Assembly: GCA_029254375.1 (NCBI GenBank)
Contig: JAQWXR010000045.1
Coordinates: 1 to 64,000 of the forward strand
Length of the DNA stretch: 64,000 nucleotides
Source of the DNA: Schleiferiaceae bacterium
GTDB taxonomy: Bacteria > Bacteroidota > Bacteroidia > Flavobacteriales > Schleiferiaceae
Direction: 5' to 3'
Below, one piece after another: positions 26,355 to 34,701 of the stretch. The position numbers and the translations under genes are program-made. How positions within the stretch are numbered: position 1 is the stretch's first letter; every line of letters starts with the position of its first letter. The notes below the pieces were generated by a model, which saw only the letters and a list, made by a program, of their open reading frames with translations, was not told where the DNA came from and ran no database searches.

Positions 26355-27350
26355 TCAATTATTTGGTATCCTATGGTTCATTACTTTGAACCATAAAAAT
26401 GGAAGCAAGGTCAAGACCATCATTGCTGGATAACCCGCAGGCATCTGAGGCGCATGGTCATGGTTCAATAGAATCGGATACTTTTTATGGGGTGAGGCAT
26501 GATGATCACTATGGCGTGTCAGCTCAAAGAGCATAAATCGCCCAAGTGGATGATTCGAATTCCAAGAGTGAATGGGCGTCGTCGTTTCATAACGCAGATC
26601 AGATTCCTTTTTTCGTTGCAATCCATAATGCTCGATATAATTGACCGTCTCAAGGAGCAGAAAACCAAGCACTGAAGCCAGGATCCAGGGCCCTGCCGCC
26701 ATGGGTTCGATCCATAATATGGTCAAAAAAAGCGCCACTTCCCACATGCACAATCGTCCCATCAGCGCTCGATCAATCCGCCACGCCGAACGCCACGCAC
26801 CCCATACGGATCTCATCCAAAAGGCATAGATGCTTTCATTCTTTCGGGCCGAGGAGGGATCTTCCGGTGTCGCCACGTGCTTGTGGTGCCCCCAGTTGTG
26901 ATCAATAAAAAACTGAGCATATAAGGTGGTCACTAAGAGCATCTGAGCTAAGGTCTGGTAGTGTTTTTGGGGGCGATGGCCCAGTTCATGAGCTACATTA
27001 ATAGCCAAAGCGCCAGAAGACACACCATAGGCAGTAATATGCCCTGCCAATGAGAGATAATCTCCTCTTGCGATATCCTCTGGGGAAACCCATATCAAAA
27101 GGACGAGCGCATACAGTTGCGCAGGCAAGGCAAGGAGAAGTAAAAGGTCAAACCAAGCCGACTGCTCTCGCTTGCTTCTCAGCTGCACTGGTGGGTTTTG
27201 CACCATGGGAGGGAGAATAATCTCAAGTAGCGGGACGAACCCAAAGGCATAAGCCAAGGCTATGAATGCTGCCCATCCTTCCGAGTACATTGAGACACAG
27301 ACCGATAATGTCAAAGAAAAGGCAAGAAGATAGCGTAGGTGAGCAAACAT
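26355..27350 (-). CDS. AlkB-like integral-membrane di-iron monooxygenase
   Basis: Membrane hydroxylase of the alkane 1-monooxygenase family, 331 residues with about six hydrophobic segments. All histidine boxes for the di-iron site are present: HELGHR, HNWGHHKHVATPEDP, NYIEHYG and LTRHSDHH. AlkB enzymes hydroxylate the terminal carbon of alkanes or fatty chains with electrons from rubredoxin; none is encoded nearby. It is 9 bp behind a CrtA-like gene on the same strand, so the two are probably one operon. The substrate could be an alkane, a fatty acid or a carotenoid end; the sequence does not decide. Confidence 0.88.
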   Translation of the reverse strand: MFAHLRYLLAFSLTLSVCVSMYSEGWAAFIALAYAFGFVPLLEIILPPMVQNPPVQLRSKREQSAWFDLLLLLALPAQLYALVLLIWVSPEDIARGDYLSLAGHITAYGVSSGALAINVAHELGHRPQKHYQTLAQMLLVTTLYAQFFIDHNWGHHKHVATPEDPSSARKNESIYAFWMRSVWGAWRSAWRIDRALMGRLCMWEVALFLTILWIEPMAAGPWILASVLGFLLLETVNYIEHYGLQRKKESDLRYETTTPIHSWNSNHPLGRFMLFELTRHSDHHASPHKKYPILLNHDHAPQMPAGYPAMMVLTLLPFLWFKVMNHRIPNN

Positions 27351-27359
27351 ATTGAACGT

Positions 27360-28061
27360 TTATTTCTTGAAGTTAGGCAAACTGCCTATGAAATTCAGGA
27401 TTTCCATTCGCACAAACATTTCTTCGCTGTACCAGTCATATTTCCTCGTTTTTTTGACCATTGGGGCGTGTTGTCGACTTCGATAGGCAAATTCATCGAG
27501 ATGCTCCGCACTTTCCCAGACTGAAAGCGTGGCTTGCTCAATAAGCGGGTACTCTCCTACTCCTTTGGCATAGCGGACGCCGGGCTGTTCGGCAATCCGT
27601 CGAGACGCAGATGGGACATTCCACCAAAAACGGAGTGCTTGACGGCGACGTATGCTCGCGCGCGTGAGGACCGCCAGGGGTCCTTTCCATTCAGAATTAG
27701 TCTCGGGAAAGGCAAAGGGCTCTTGTCCATTCCATGTGCCATGTCCTTTGCGGGGTCGCGCATCCCATCCATAGACTCCGTTAGCATAGCCTCGTAGATC
27801 AATAAAAATCGCGTTTGAATTCCAGAAATCATCGGATTGTTCTTTACTCTCCCAGACGGTAAACCACGCATAGGTCCCCCAATCGGGCCAGATAGAAAAT
27901 CCTTGCCCCGCGCCACTTCCAAGCATCTTACCAAAGCAAAGTCCGGGCGCCTCGATCCCCTGCCGAAGACTAATGCCCATGGCACCAAAGGCCCTCCAGC
28001 GAGCTCTAAAGCCCGTGAATGTCATGAATCGTACAGAGATGTGTCGGCCTTTGGGCTTCAT
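27360..28061 (-). CDS. spheroidene-monooxygenase (CrtA)-like protein
   Basis: The 233-residue protein follows the CrtA pattern along its length. It starts with RWRAFGAMGISLRQGIEAPG and FGKMLGSGAGQGFSIWPDWG. It continues through LAVLTRASIRRRQALRFWWN and RYAKGVGEYPLIEQATLSVW, and ends with the YDWYSEEMFVRMEIL region. CrtA proteins are heme oxygenases that add keto or hydroxy groups at C-2 of acyclic carotenoids. No other carotenoid gene is in the window. The operon partner is an AlkB-like hydroxylase. I am confident of the family, less of the substrate. Confidence 0.8.
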   Translation of the reverse strand: MKPKGRHISVRFMTFTGFRARWRAFGAMGISLRQGIEAPGLCFGKMLGSGAGQGFSIWPDWGTYAWFTVWESKEQSDDFWNSNAIFIDLRGYANGVYGWDARPRKGHGTWNGQEPFAFPETNSEWKGPLAVLTRASIRRRQALRFWWNVPSASRRIAEQPGVRYAKGVGEYPLIEQATLSVWESAEHLDEFAYRSRQHAPMVKKTRKYDWYSEEMFVRMEILNFIGSLPNFKK

Positions 28062-28151
28062 TCGGTCAATTTGTCAGTTTATTTCTTCTAACAACCGGCG
28101 TGGCATGCGCCTTGTTTAGTTCCCTAACGTATAAAATTAAATCAAAGCATT

Positions 28152-30047
28152 ATGGCGACTGGAAAAATCAACGTTTCGGCGGACAATATTTTCCCCATTA
28201 TCAAAAAATTCCTCTACAGCGATCACGAAATCTTTTTAAGAGAGCTCATATCAAACGCAGTAGATGCAAGCAATAAACTCAAAACCCTGGCCAATCTAGG
28301 CGAATTCAAGGGCGAGCTTGGAGATATGACCATACAGGTCCACATCGACAAAAAAAAGAAGCAACTACGCATCATTGACCGAGGCATCGGAATGACGAAA
28401 GATGATGTCCAGAAATACATTAACGATGTGGCCTTCTCCGGAGCGGAGGAATTTGTCAAACAATATGAAGGCAAAGTGGAAAAAGGCGCTATGATTGGGC
28501 ACTTTGGATTAGGATTCTATTCCAGTTTCATGGTATCCTCCAAAGTTGAAATCAAATCCCTTTCATGGAAATCTGAAAACGAAAAAGAAGGGGCCCACTG
28601 GAGCTGTGACGGCTCGCCAGAATTTGAAATGAAAGGCTGCAGTCGTAAAGACCGCGGAACAGAAATTATCCTACACATTGATAGCGAGAGTGAGGACTTT
28701 CTTGAAGAACACAAAATCAAGGAACTACTGAAGAAGTATGCCCGATTTATGAGCATACCCATTCAGTGTGGAGAAAAGGAAGAACGGGTGAATATGGCCG
28801 CTGAAGGCGAAGAAGCCAAATATGAGTCGGTCAAATCCGCTGATATTATCAACGAAACCGAGCCCGCTTGGACCAAAAAGTCGAGCGAACTGAGCGATGA
28901 GGACTATAAGAACTTCTACAAAGCCCTCTACCCTTATTCGTTTGAGGACCCCCTCTTCCATATTCACATCAACGTAGACTACCCATTCGACTTGACAGGC
29001 ATCCTGTTCTTTCCAAAGATTAAGCCGAACATGGAGCTTCAAAAGAACAAGATTCAGCTCTACCAAAGTCAAGTATTCATCACGGACAACGTCGAAGGTA
29101 TCGTCCCAGATTTCTTGACACTTCTTCACGGCGTGATCGACTCAAAGGACATCCCGTTGAACGTTTCTCGCTCCTATTTGCAGGCAGATGGCAACGTCAA
29201 AAAAATCAGTGGACACATCACAAAAAAAGTGGCGGACAAACTGGAAGAAATGTTCAAAGCGGATCGGGTGGACTTCGAAAGCAAGTGGAAGGACATTTCT
29301 ATGATCATCGAATACGGCATGGTCACAGACGAAAAATTCCACGAACGTGCTCAAAAATTCAACCTTTTAAAGTCCGTCGTCGAAGACAAATACTACACCC
29401 TAGAGGAGTACTTGGAGAAGATTTCCGCCTTGCAAACTGACAAGGAAGGACAACGCGTAGTTCTGTACGCTTCGAATGCTGACGCTCAGCACAGCTACAT
29501 CCAAAAGGCGAAAGCCGAGGGCTATGATGTGATTTTATTGGATTCGCCCATTGCCGGACACAGTATTCAGAAGTTCGAAGGCAGCCAAGAAAAACTTCGC
29601 TTTGCCCGTGTAGACAGTGACTTACTCGATAAGCTCATCCCAAAAGGCGACGAGCGGACATCGATCTTGACTGAAAAGGAAATTGAGGCCTTGAAGGGTC
29701 ATGTTGAGGGTGCTTTAAATAGCAAAACGTACACCGTGCGCACAGAAGCCTTAGGCAGCGATGACGCACCTATGATGATTACTATTCCTGAATTCATGCG
29801 CCGCATGAAGGAAATGTCTGCCACAGGTGGAGGGGGCGGTTTTATGGGAATGGGAGACTTCCCGGAGAGCTATGATCTCGTGGTTAACACCAATCATGCA
29901 CTCGCTGGAAAAATCCTGCAAGCTGAAGACCAAGTGCGCGATGGTATGATTGCTCACGCAAAAGACCTCGCCTTGCTTCAACAGAACCTGCTTCAGGGTG
30001 AAGCTTTAACTGCATTTGTCAACCGCGCAATGGACCGTTTGGTATAA
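28152..30047 (+). CDS. htpG: molecular chaperone HtpG (Hsp90)
   Basis: Bacterial Hsp90, an ATP-driven homodimeric chaperone. The 631-residue protein has the GHKL ATPase motifs (FLRELISNAVDASNKL, IIDRGIGMTKDD, GHFGLGFYSSFMV), the middle domain from about 220 (YPFDLTGILFFPK, then LNVSRSYLQAD) and a C-terminal dimerisation part. The glycine-rich loop TGGGGGFMGMGDF near 560 is unusual in wording but sits in a variable area. The upstream region has no TAnnTTTG box next to the start, which may fit control by another sigma factor. DUF2911 follows after 12 bp. Confidence 0.97.
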   Translation: MATGKINVSADNIFPIIKKFLYSDHEIFLRELISNAVDASNKLKTLANLGEFKGELGDMTIQVHIDKKKKQLRIIDRGIGMTKDDVQKYINDVAFSGAEEFVKQYEGKVEKGAMIGHFGLGFYSSFMVSSKVEIKSLSWKSENEKEGAHWSCDGSPEFEMKGCSRKDRGTEIILHIDSESEDFLEEHKIKELLKKYARFMSIPIQCGEKEERVNMAAEGEEAKYESVKSADIINETEPAWTKKSSELSDEDYKNFYKALYPYSFEDPLFHIHINVDYPFDLTGILFFPKIKPNMELQKNKIQLYQSQVFITDNVEGIVPDFLTLLHGVIDSKDIPLNVSRSYLQADGNVKKISGHITKKVADKLEEMFKADRVDFESKWKDISMIIEYGMVTDEKFHERAQKFNLLKSVVEDKYYTLEEYLEKISALQTDKEGQRVVLYASNADAQHSYIQKAKAEGYDVILLDSPIAGHSIQKFEGSQEKLRFARVDSDLLDKLIPKGDERTSILTEKEIEALKGHVEGALNSKTYTVRTEALGSDDAPMMITIPEFMRRMKEMSATGGGGGFMGMGDFPESYDLVVNTNHALAGKILQAEDQVRDGMIAHAKDLALLQQNLLQGEALTAFVNRAMDRLV

Positions 30048-30059
30048 CTTCGTGAACCT

Positions 30060-30902
30060 ATGAAAAAGACGATTCTAACTATCATGGTTCTTGGAAGCCT
30101 TTCCATGCTTGCTCAAGAACTCCCCCAACCCTCACCTACCCTGCACCTCGAGCAGCGGGTAGGTCTCACCGACATTAGTTTGGACTATTCACGTCCGAGT
30201 GTGAATGGTCGGGACATTTTTGGAGATCTCGTACCGATCGGTAGCCATTGGCGGGTCGGGGCGAACCAAAATACCAAAATCAGTTTTTCTACCCCGGTGA
30301 CGATTGCCGGAGAATCCGTTCCTGCGGGAACCTATAGCCTTTCCATGATTCCAGGCAAAGGCGATTGGACGGTGATTCTCAATACGAAAACCGATATGTG
30401 GGGCGTGGATGGTTACAGCCAAGAAGAAGATGTCCTTCGGACTTCAGTGAGCCCTATGGCTATTTCTGCGGTCGAGAGCATGAGTCTCACATTAGAAAAC
30501 CTTAAAGTTTCTTCGGCCGACCTCGTTCTCTCTTGGGATGAAACATCGGTCACGGTGCCTATTGAATTGAATACCATGGAGTTGGCAAAGGCAAATATTA
30601 GCCAAGCCATTCTGGATAGCCCAGAAGACTGGAAAGTGTATCGCAGTGCCGCCACGTTCTACAACCAGAATGACATCCACTTGGACCAAGCACTGGTCTA
30701 CATGGAGAAGGTCTTGACCCTCAAGGATGACAGCTGGTATAACTATTATCTCTATGCCCAAGTGCTTGCCAAGAATAGCCGCAAGAAAGAAGCACGCAAA
30801 GCGGGAGAAAAGGCAATCGAAATGGGACGGGCTGATGCCGCAAAGAACAACGCACCTTTTAACTACAATGAAACGATCAAGCGATTCATTTCGAACTTAT
30901 GA
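30060..30902 (+). CDS. DUF2911 exported protein with C-terminal helical repeats
   Basis: A 280-residue exported protein with a signal peptide (1 to about 18). The DUF2911 beta domain follows: VGLTDISLDYSRPSVNGRDIFGDLVPIGSHWRVGANQNTKI and AGESVPAGTYSLSMIPGKGDWTVILN pieces are hallmarks. A TPR-like helical tail covers about 195-280. The function of DUF2911 is unknown. It starts 12 bp after htpG and may be read through from it; a TTCG-type -7 variant (TAACTTCG) also lies 7 bases upstream. A strong terminator follows. Confidence 0.88.
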   Translation: MKKTILTIMVLGSLSMLAQELPQPSPTLHLEQRVGLTDISLDYSRPSVNGRDIFGDLVPIGSHWRVGANQNTKISFSTPVTIAGESVPAGTYSLSMIPGKGDWTVILNTKTDMWGVDGYSQEEDVLRTSVSPMAISAVESMSLTLENLKVSSADLVLSWDETSVTVPIELNTMELAKANISQAILDSPEDWKVYRSAATFYNQNDIHLDQALVYMEKVLTLKDDSWYNYYLYAQVLAKNSRKKEARKAGEKAIEMGRADAAKNNAPFNYNETIKRFISNL

Positions 30903-30924
30903 TTTGCTTGTCTCAGATTTAATT

Positions 30925-30952
30925 CAAAAACCCGGCTCATGCCGGGTTTTTT
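30925..30952 (+). terminator. intrinsic terminator after DUF2911
   Basis: Stem AACCCGGC/GCCGGGTT with loop TCAT (30929-30948) and a T-run. Confidence 0.9.
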
Positions 30953-30959
30953 GATGAAC

Positions 30960-30967
30960 TATATTTG
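30960..30967 (+). promoter_or_regulatory. -7 box TATATTTG for the TonB receptor at 31005
   Basis: Exact TAnnTTTG only 8 bases after the preceding terminator and 37 before the ATG. The -33 region falls inside the terminator hairpin. Confidence 0.6.
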
Positions 30968-31004
30968 GCTCAAAATTGTTACCACAGAAGAAAGAACCCT
31001 CACT

Positions 31005-33359
31005 ATGCGTAAACTTCTCCTACTAGCTCTTCTCTTACCCCTCGTTTTACAGGCTCAAATCATCCGCGGCACAGTCGTGGACGCCTCAGACAATAGCCCA
31101 CTTCCTGGTGCAATTATCTCAGTCCAAGGCACTTCCAACCAGGCGATCAGCGACATGGATGGGAAATTTGAAATTTCAGGAATTAAGACCGGACTATTCA
31201 ATTTAACTGTGGCTCTAATTGGTTATAACCCCAAGACGCAATTTGAAGTTCTCGTAACCCAAGCAAAGCCTGCAATGGTCAATTTCAATCTCCGCGAGGC
31301 GTTACAAGTATTGGATGAGGTGGAAATATCAGCACAACAACAATTCAAGCAAGAGGCGCAATCACCCGTAAGCGTTCAAAGCATTGGCATCAATGAAATA
31401 CAGCGTAACCCTGGGGGAAACCAAGACATTTCCAAAGTAATTCAATCACTCCCCGGTGTGGCTTCGGGTGTGGCGTTTCGAAATGACCTGATTATTCGTG
31501 GTGGAGGTCCAAATGAAAACCGCTTTTACTTGGACGGCATTGAAATCCCTGCCATTAATCACTTCGCCACCCAAGGGGCTTCTGGGGGCCCAGTAGGTAT
31601 GATCAATGTGAATTTCATTCGAGATGTGGATTTTTACACGTCTGCTTTCCCTGCCCAAAGGGGGAATAGCCTTTCCTCCATCATGGAGATCAATTTGAAA
31701 GATGGACGCACGGACAAGACAGGAGGTATTTTTCAGATTGGCGCTTCGGAAGTTGGCTTGACTTTGGACGGCCCTATCAACAAAAAAACCACATACCTCG
31801 CTTCAATTCGCCGGAGCTACTTGCAATTCCTTTTTAAGGCAATCGGCCTACCTTTTCTTCCATCTTACAACGATTATCAATTCAAGGTTAAGCACAACTT
31901 TGACCGGAACAACCAATTGACCATCTTGAGCCTTGGAGCCTATGATGTGAGCGTGCTAAATACCGATCAAAACGAAACACCCGAGCAACGATATATCCTT
32001 AATTACCTGCCGGAATACAATCAATGGAACTATAGCATTGGCGCCAAATACACACACTTTGGTCCTGCCGGAATCACCAATCTCGTTTTAAGTCGATTCA
32101 TGCTGAACAATGAGTCTTACAAATACGAGAACAACGACCGTTCCGCAAATCAATTGCTCAACTATGCGTCTCAAGAAATTGAGAATAAATTCCGCCTAGA
32201 GCATCAAGTTAAAAAAAGCCGCTGGGAATCTATGGTTGGTTTTGGCCTAGAGCAAGCCAAGTATAACACTCAAACCTATGACGAGCGCCTTCCAGGTGGC
32301 TTTATCCTAGACTATACCACGGATGCCGTCTATTACAAAGCAAATGCTTTTGCCAATTGGGTGGGTCGCTTCGCGGAAGATCGACTCAAACTCTCCTTAG
32401 GTTTGCGCACAGACATCATTGATTTCAATGCGAGCACGCAGAATCCATTGAATCAATTATCGCCTCGCCTCGCATTGTCCTACAGCATCAATGAGAACTG
32501 GACTTTAGACGGCAATTATGGCATCTACTATCAGCTTCCTCCATACACGGCCCTGGGATACTCTGGTTTGGATGGTGAAAATTTGGATTTGAGCTTTATT
32601 CGAGCCGAGCATTTTGTGCTTGGAAGCAGTCAATACTGGCCATGGAATGCCAAAACCTCGATCGAAGGATTCTATAAGCGCTACAGCAATTATCCTTTCT
32701 TGCTGCGAGACTCGATCTCCTTAGCCACCGTGGGCGGGGACTTTGGGGTGATTGGGAACCAATTGGCAACATCTACGTCGGATGGTCGTGCCTATGGACT
32801 GGAATTAACATACCAACAGAAACTCTATAAGGGGCTATTTGGTATCGCTGCCATCACCTTGGTCCGTTCTGAATTTCAGGACATTCAGGGTAACTATGTA
32901 CCTAGCTCATGGGACAATGGCCTCATTGCGACATTCACTTTTGGTAAGCGCTTTGGCAAAAACTACGAAATAGGTATGCAGTACCAGCATCTGGGCGGGG
33001 CTCCTTATACTCCATTTGATCTTGACAAAACTGCGACGATTTATAACTGGGATGTTTTGGGACGCGGTATTCCCAATTACAACTTGCTCAACTCCCAGCG
33101 TCTAGGGGAATTCGATCGTCTCAATATTCGCGTCGACAAGAAGTGGTTCTTAAAGAAAGTAAACATTGATTTGTATTTCGACCTTCAGAATGCCTTGGCC
33201 TATAAAGTGGCCGGACCTGACTTCATCGATGTTGTGCGCGATTCCGATGGCAATCCCGTAATCAATCCAGATAAGCCATGGCAGTATCAAACCACCACAT
33301 TGCCCAATATAAATGGCGGCACCGTTCTCCCCAGTGTAGGATTCATCTTTGAGTTCTAA
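31005..33359 (+). CDS. TonB-dependent receptor with CarboxypepD_reg domain
   Basis: Outer-membrane receptor of 784 residues: signal peptide (MRKLLLLALLLPLVLQAQ), a CarboxypepD_reg-like sandwich (about 19-110, IIRGTVVDASDNSPLPGAIISVQG), the TonB-box/plug region (LDEVEISAQQ, VIQSLPGVASGVAFRNDLIIRGGGPNENRFYLDGIEIP-type plug) and a 22-strand-type barrel ending SVGFIFEF. The typical terminal Phe is present. The cargo is unknown. I chose ATG 31005; in-frame codons further upstream lie within the terminator and promoter. It is flanked by terminators on both sides and so is probably monocistronic. Confidence 0.92.
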   Translation: MRKLLLLALLLPLVLQAQIIRGTVVDASDNSPLPGAIISVQGTSNQAISDMDGKFEISGIKTGLFNLTVALIGYNPKTQFEVLVTQAKPAMVNFNLREALQVLDEVEISAQQQFKQEAQSPVSVQSIGINEIQRNPGGNQDISKVIQSLPGVASGVAFRNDLIIRGGGPNENRFYLDGIEIPAINHFATQGASGGPVGMINVNFIRDVDFYTSAFPAQRGNSLSSIMEINLKDGRTDKTGGIFQIGASEVGLTLDGPINKKTTYLASIRRSYLQFLFKAIGLPFLPSYNDYQFKVKHNFDRNNQLTILSLGAYDVSVLNTDQNETPEQRYILNYLPEYNQWNYSIGAKYTHFGPAGITNLVLSRFMLNNESYKYENNDRSANQLLNYASQEIENKFRLEHQVKKSRWESMVGFGLEQAKYNTQTYDERLPGGFILDYTTDAVYYKANAFANWVGRFAEDRLKLSLGLRTDIIDFNASTQNPLNQLSPRLALSYSINENWTLDGNYGIYYQLPPYTALGYSGLDGENLDLSFIRAEHFVLGSSQYWPWNAKTSIEGFYKRYSNYPFLLRDSISLATVGGDFGVIGNQLATSTSDGRAYGLELTYQQKLYKGLFGIAAITLVRSEFQDIQGNYVPSSWDNGLIATFTFGKRFGKNYEIGMQYQHLGGAPYTPFDLDKTATIYNWDVLGRGIPNYNLLNSQRLGEFDRLNIRVDKKWFLKKVNIDLYFDLQNALAYKVAGPDFIDVVRDSDGNPVINPDKPWQYQTTTLPNINGGTVLPSVGFIFEF

Positions 33360-33376
33360 ACACTTTTGTGGTAATT

Positions 33377-33405
33377 CAAAAAGGCGCCTAATGGGCGCCT
33401 TTTTT
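33377..33405. terminator. bidirectional terminator overlapping the end of the NamZ-like gene
   Basis: Stem AAAAGGCGCC (33379-33388)/GGCGCCTTTT (33394-33403) with a 5-base loop. The stop codon of the minus-strand gene (33388-33390) lies at the stem-loop border, so the last codons of that gene are part of the stem. Confidence 0.85.
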
Positions 33406-34701
33406 CGTCGCTTTCTTGGTTCTTTTTCCCGGTGCAACGTTTGCTGCATCAGCTGGTGTTACGGGGGATTTGGGACTGTACAGCATATACTTGGCTCGAA
33501 TCTCCTGGTAGATTATTAAGTCCTTCTGCCAAGAGGATGTGATTTCTTCTTCAGATTGCCCAGCAACCAAGGCAAGCTCTAAGGAAGGACCACCCGCGAG
33601 TTTGTCCATGAAGGATGTGAAAAAGGGTTTCAGCGTATCAAGTCCTTTGGCGGTATATGCGTGGTAGACCTCATGGAGGTAGTTCAGACGCAATCCGTCC
33701 TCTGGATGAAATGGCATTTCTACTAAATCCCAGCCTTGACAGATTTCTCCTTCAAATTTTGGAGAGGACGCTCCGGCATTGGGCATGGGGGTAAATGAAA
33801 AAGCACTTGAATCAATCCAAGGCGCACCTATCCACTCAAAGGGTGCCTTCGTGCCACGGCCGACACTCACCGGGCATGCTTCAAAAAAGCAAAGTGAAGG
33901 ATATAGAGCAATCGCATGCGCATTGGGCAGGTTCGGTGACGGGGGTGCCTCGTCGGGAAAAAAAACTGGCTCACGGTGGTAGTCAATACACGGCATGACT
34001 CGGAGTTGGAGTGAATCCGCCCCAGGAATCCACCCTTCGCCTTTGACCATTTGGGCATATTCTCCGATCGTCAAGCCATAGAGTACAGGCACCGGATGCA
34101 TACCCACAAAGCTGGTGAACGCAGTGTCTAACACAGGGCCATCCACCACATTCGCAAAGGGATTAGGACGATCCAAAACGATAAGCGTCTTCTGAAATTC
34201 GGCGCAGGCCTCCATTACATAAGTCAGCGTGCTGATGTACGTGTAAAAACGCACTCCGACATCTTGAAGATCAAAGAGCAGCACATCTACATCCGCCAAA
34301 TCTTCCGCGCTAGGCTTCTTATGCGAGCCGTAGAGGGATACTATAGGGATTTCGACGCCGTCCACTTCTTCATCTTCGACATGCTCCCCGGCGGAAAAAC
34401 TCCCCGTAAAGCCATGTTCAGGCGAGAAAATTTTAACCACATTCAGGTGAAGCTTTTTCGCACGTTCCACCGTGTTGTAAAATCGTTTTTTCTTTACGTC
34501 ATAGTTGAGACTGGCTGCATGAGCGACGATAGCATAGCGAAGGGTATCCGGAGCTTCCTTAAGTTGCTCTAGCTGCAAAGCCCCACTGTGTTCGGCACCT
34601 CGGAGATAGGCTGTCTTGCCCTGCCCTAGAGCTAAAAAAGAAGAGAAAAAAAAGAAGACGATGCCATAGGCCCCGACGCGCCAAGTATCTTTACGCTGCA
34701 T
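33388..34701 (-). CDS. NamZ-like exo-beta-N-acetylmuramidase (DUF1343, GH171)
   Basis: DUF1343 proteins include Bacillus NamZ, an exo-acting muramidase that releases N-acetylmuramic acid from peptidoglycan chain ends. The 437-residue protein has a signal peptide (to about residue 27, ending ALGQ) and the family signature KIFSPEHGFTGSFSAGE, whose Glu matches the proposed catalytic acid. It also has LLFDLQDVGVRFYTYISTL, DRPNPF and SVGRGTKAPFEWIGAPW. The C terminus is a short Ala/Lys-rich tail (GKRTKKATKKGAH) partly encoded by the terminator stem. Its ATG shares the CATG at 34699-34702 with the divergent permease gene. Confidence 0.85.
   Translation of the reverse strand: MQRKDTWRVGAYGIVFFFFSSFLALGQGKTAYLRGAEHSGALQLEQLKEAPDTLRYAIVAHAASLNYDVKKKRFYNTVERAKKLHLNVVKIFSPEHGFTGSFSAGEHVEDEEVDGVEIPIVSLYGSHKKPSAEDLADVDVLLFDLQDVGVRFYTYISTLTYVMEACAEFQKTLIVLDRPNPFANVVDGPVLDTAFTSFVGMHPVPVLYGLTIGEYAQMVKGEGWIPGADSLQLRVMPCIDYHREPVFFPDEAPPSPNLPNAHAIALYPSLCFFEACPVSVGRGTKAPFEWIGAPWIDSSAFSFTPMPNAGASSPKFEGEICQGWDLVEMPFHPEDGLRLNYLHEVYHAYTAKGLDTLKPFFTSFMDKLAGGPSLELALVAGQSEEEITSSWQKDLIIYQEIRAKYMLYSPKSPVTPADAANVAPGKRTKKATKKGAH
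34686..34693 (+). promoter_or_regulatory. -7-like box TATCTTTA for the FtsX permease
   Basis: One mismatch to TAnnTTTG, 6 bases before the ATG at 34700. It lies inside the first codons of the divergent NamZ-like gene. Confidence 0.4.

Noticed and set aside
26641-26720. GGTTCGA T-arm-like string near 26700
   Set aside because: No acceptor or anticodon stem can be drawn around it; it lies in the AlkB-like coding sequence.
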